The notes below the pieces were generated by a model. The model was not told the DNA's origin, did no database searches, and saw only the letters and a program-made list of their open reading frames with translations. From the NCBI GenBank assembly GCA_900546215.1, contig URCD01000003.1, positions 1-58,914 on the forward strand: DNA of 58,914 bases, in the 5' to 3' direction. A program made the translations under genes and the position numbers. The DNA comes from an uncultured Eubacteriales bacterium. GTDB lineage: Bacteria > Bacillota > Clostridia > Lachnospirales > Anaerotignaceae. Shown here one piece after another: positions 58,876 to 58,914 of the stretch (position 1 is its first letter; each line of letters begins with the position of its first letter).

Positions 58876-58914
58876 TGGGAGTTACAGGGCTCGAACCTGT
58901 GACCCTCTGCTTGT
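58876..58914 (-). tRNA. tRNA-Val, 3' part (cut by window edge)
   Basis: The minus-strand sequence runs from the last two anticodon bases (AC) through AA, the anticodon stem GCAGA, the variable loop GGGTC, the T arm with TTCGAGC, and the acceptor strand AACTCCC plus discriminator A. An NAC anticodon means valine. The 3' CCA is not encoded. The first anticodon base and the 5' half lie beyond the window. Confidence 0.85.

Noticed and set aside
1..58914. CRISPR arrays, phage genes or insertion sequences
   Set aside because: I found no regularly spaced direct repeats, cas genes, phage structural genes or transposases anywhere in the window.

Overview
The window is a 58.9 kb stretch of a low-GC, strictly anaerobic member of the Firmicutes, most likely class Clostridia. 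The reasons are: strong AGGAGG-type ribosome binding sites with occasional TTG starts; the hrcA-grpE-dnaK-dnaJ order under a perfect CIRCE element; genes of anaerobic metabolism (a 2-hydroxyacyl-CoA-dehydratase-type activase system, tandem LarA-type proteins, a methionine gamma-lyase and oxidases built on Fe-S proteins); and many compact hairpin-plus-T-tract terminators. I see no phage, insertion sequence, integrase or CRISPR array. The left edge cuts metF and the right edge cuts a tRNA-Val.

Layout. 1-1.85 kb: one-carbon/methionine genes (metF, methionine gamma-lyase). 1.9-11.7 kb: a nine-gene minus-strand catabolic operon (2-hydroxyacid dehydrogenase, a three-to-four-subunit FAD/Fe-S amino-acid or opine dehydrogenase, GlcG-like protein, permease, Asp/Glu-racemase-like protein, enolase-superfamily dehydratase) with a divergent LysR regulator and a perfect 10-bp inverted repeat between them. 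11.8-19.4 kb: small units (EamA transporter, sigma factor plus DUF2461, polysaccharide deacetylase, NTF2-like/SDR pair, SNF symporter, a cysteine-synthase-family enzyme). 19.5-25.5 kb: dnaJ, dnaK, grpE, hrcA, hemW. 25.5-34.9 kb: an accessory block (PadR/HAAS unit, AraC/EamA/DUF2000, copper-amine-oxidase-like secreted protein, flavodoxin, GGDEF-EAL protein, YkvA) separating hemW from lepA. 35-45 kb: lepA, a cytidylate-kinase-like protein, an IclR-linked MBL hydrolase and OFA-type MFS carrier, VanZ, and a pdp-deoB-comB nucleoside salvage operon. 45-49.5 kb: an Rrf2/IscR-type regulator divergent from a five-gene operon (COG3580-like, COG3581-like, activase ATPase, nitroreductase, cupin). 49.7-52.7 kb: lipoprotein, MerR/TipAS regulator, ECF sigma factor with a membrane partner. 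52.8-55.6 kb: two tandem LarA homologues, each with its own promoter and terminator. 55.7-58.9 kb: MATE exporter, PAP2 phosphatase, MntP, DUF3842 protein, tRNA-Val.

Two systems look least described. The first is the heterodimeric, double-cubane-like Fe-S system at 45.6-48.6 kb: two proteins with parallel cysteine triads plus an ATPase activase carrying an extra cysteine-rich tail, next to an Fe-S-type regulator. The second is the nine-gene oxidative operon at 1.9-10.4 kb, which seems to combine import, isomerisation or racemisation, flavin-linked oxidation, dehydration and 2-hydroxyacid handling of one unidentified substrate. All functional calls come from reading motifs by eye; no database search was run.
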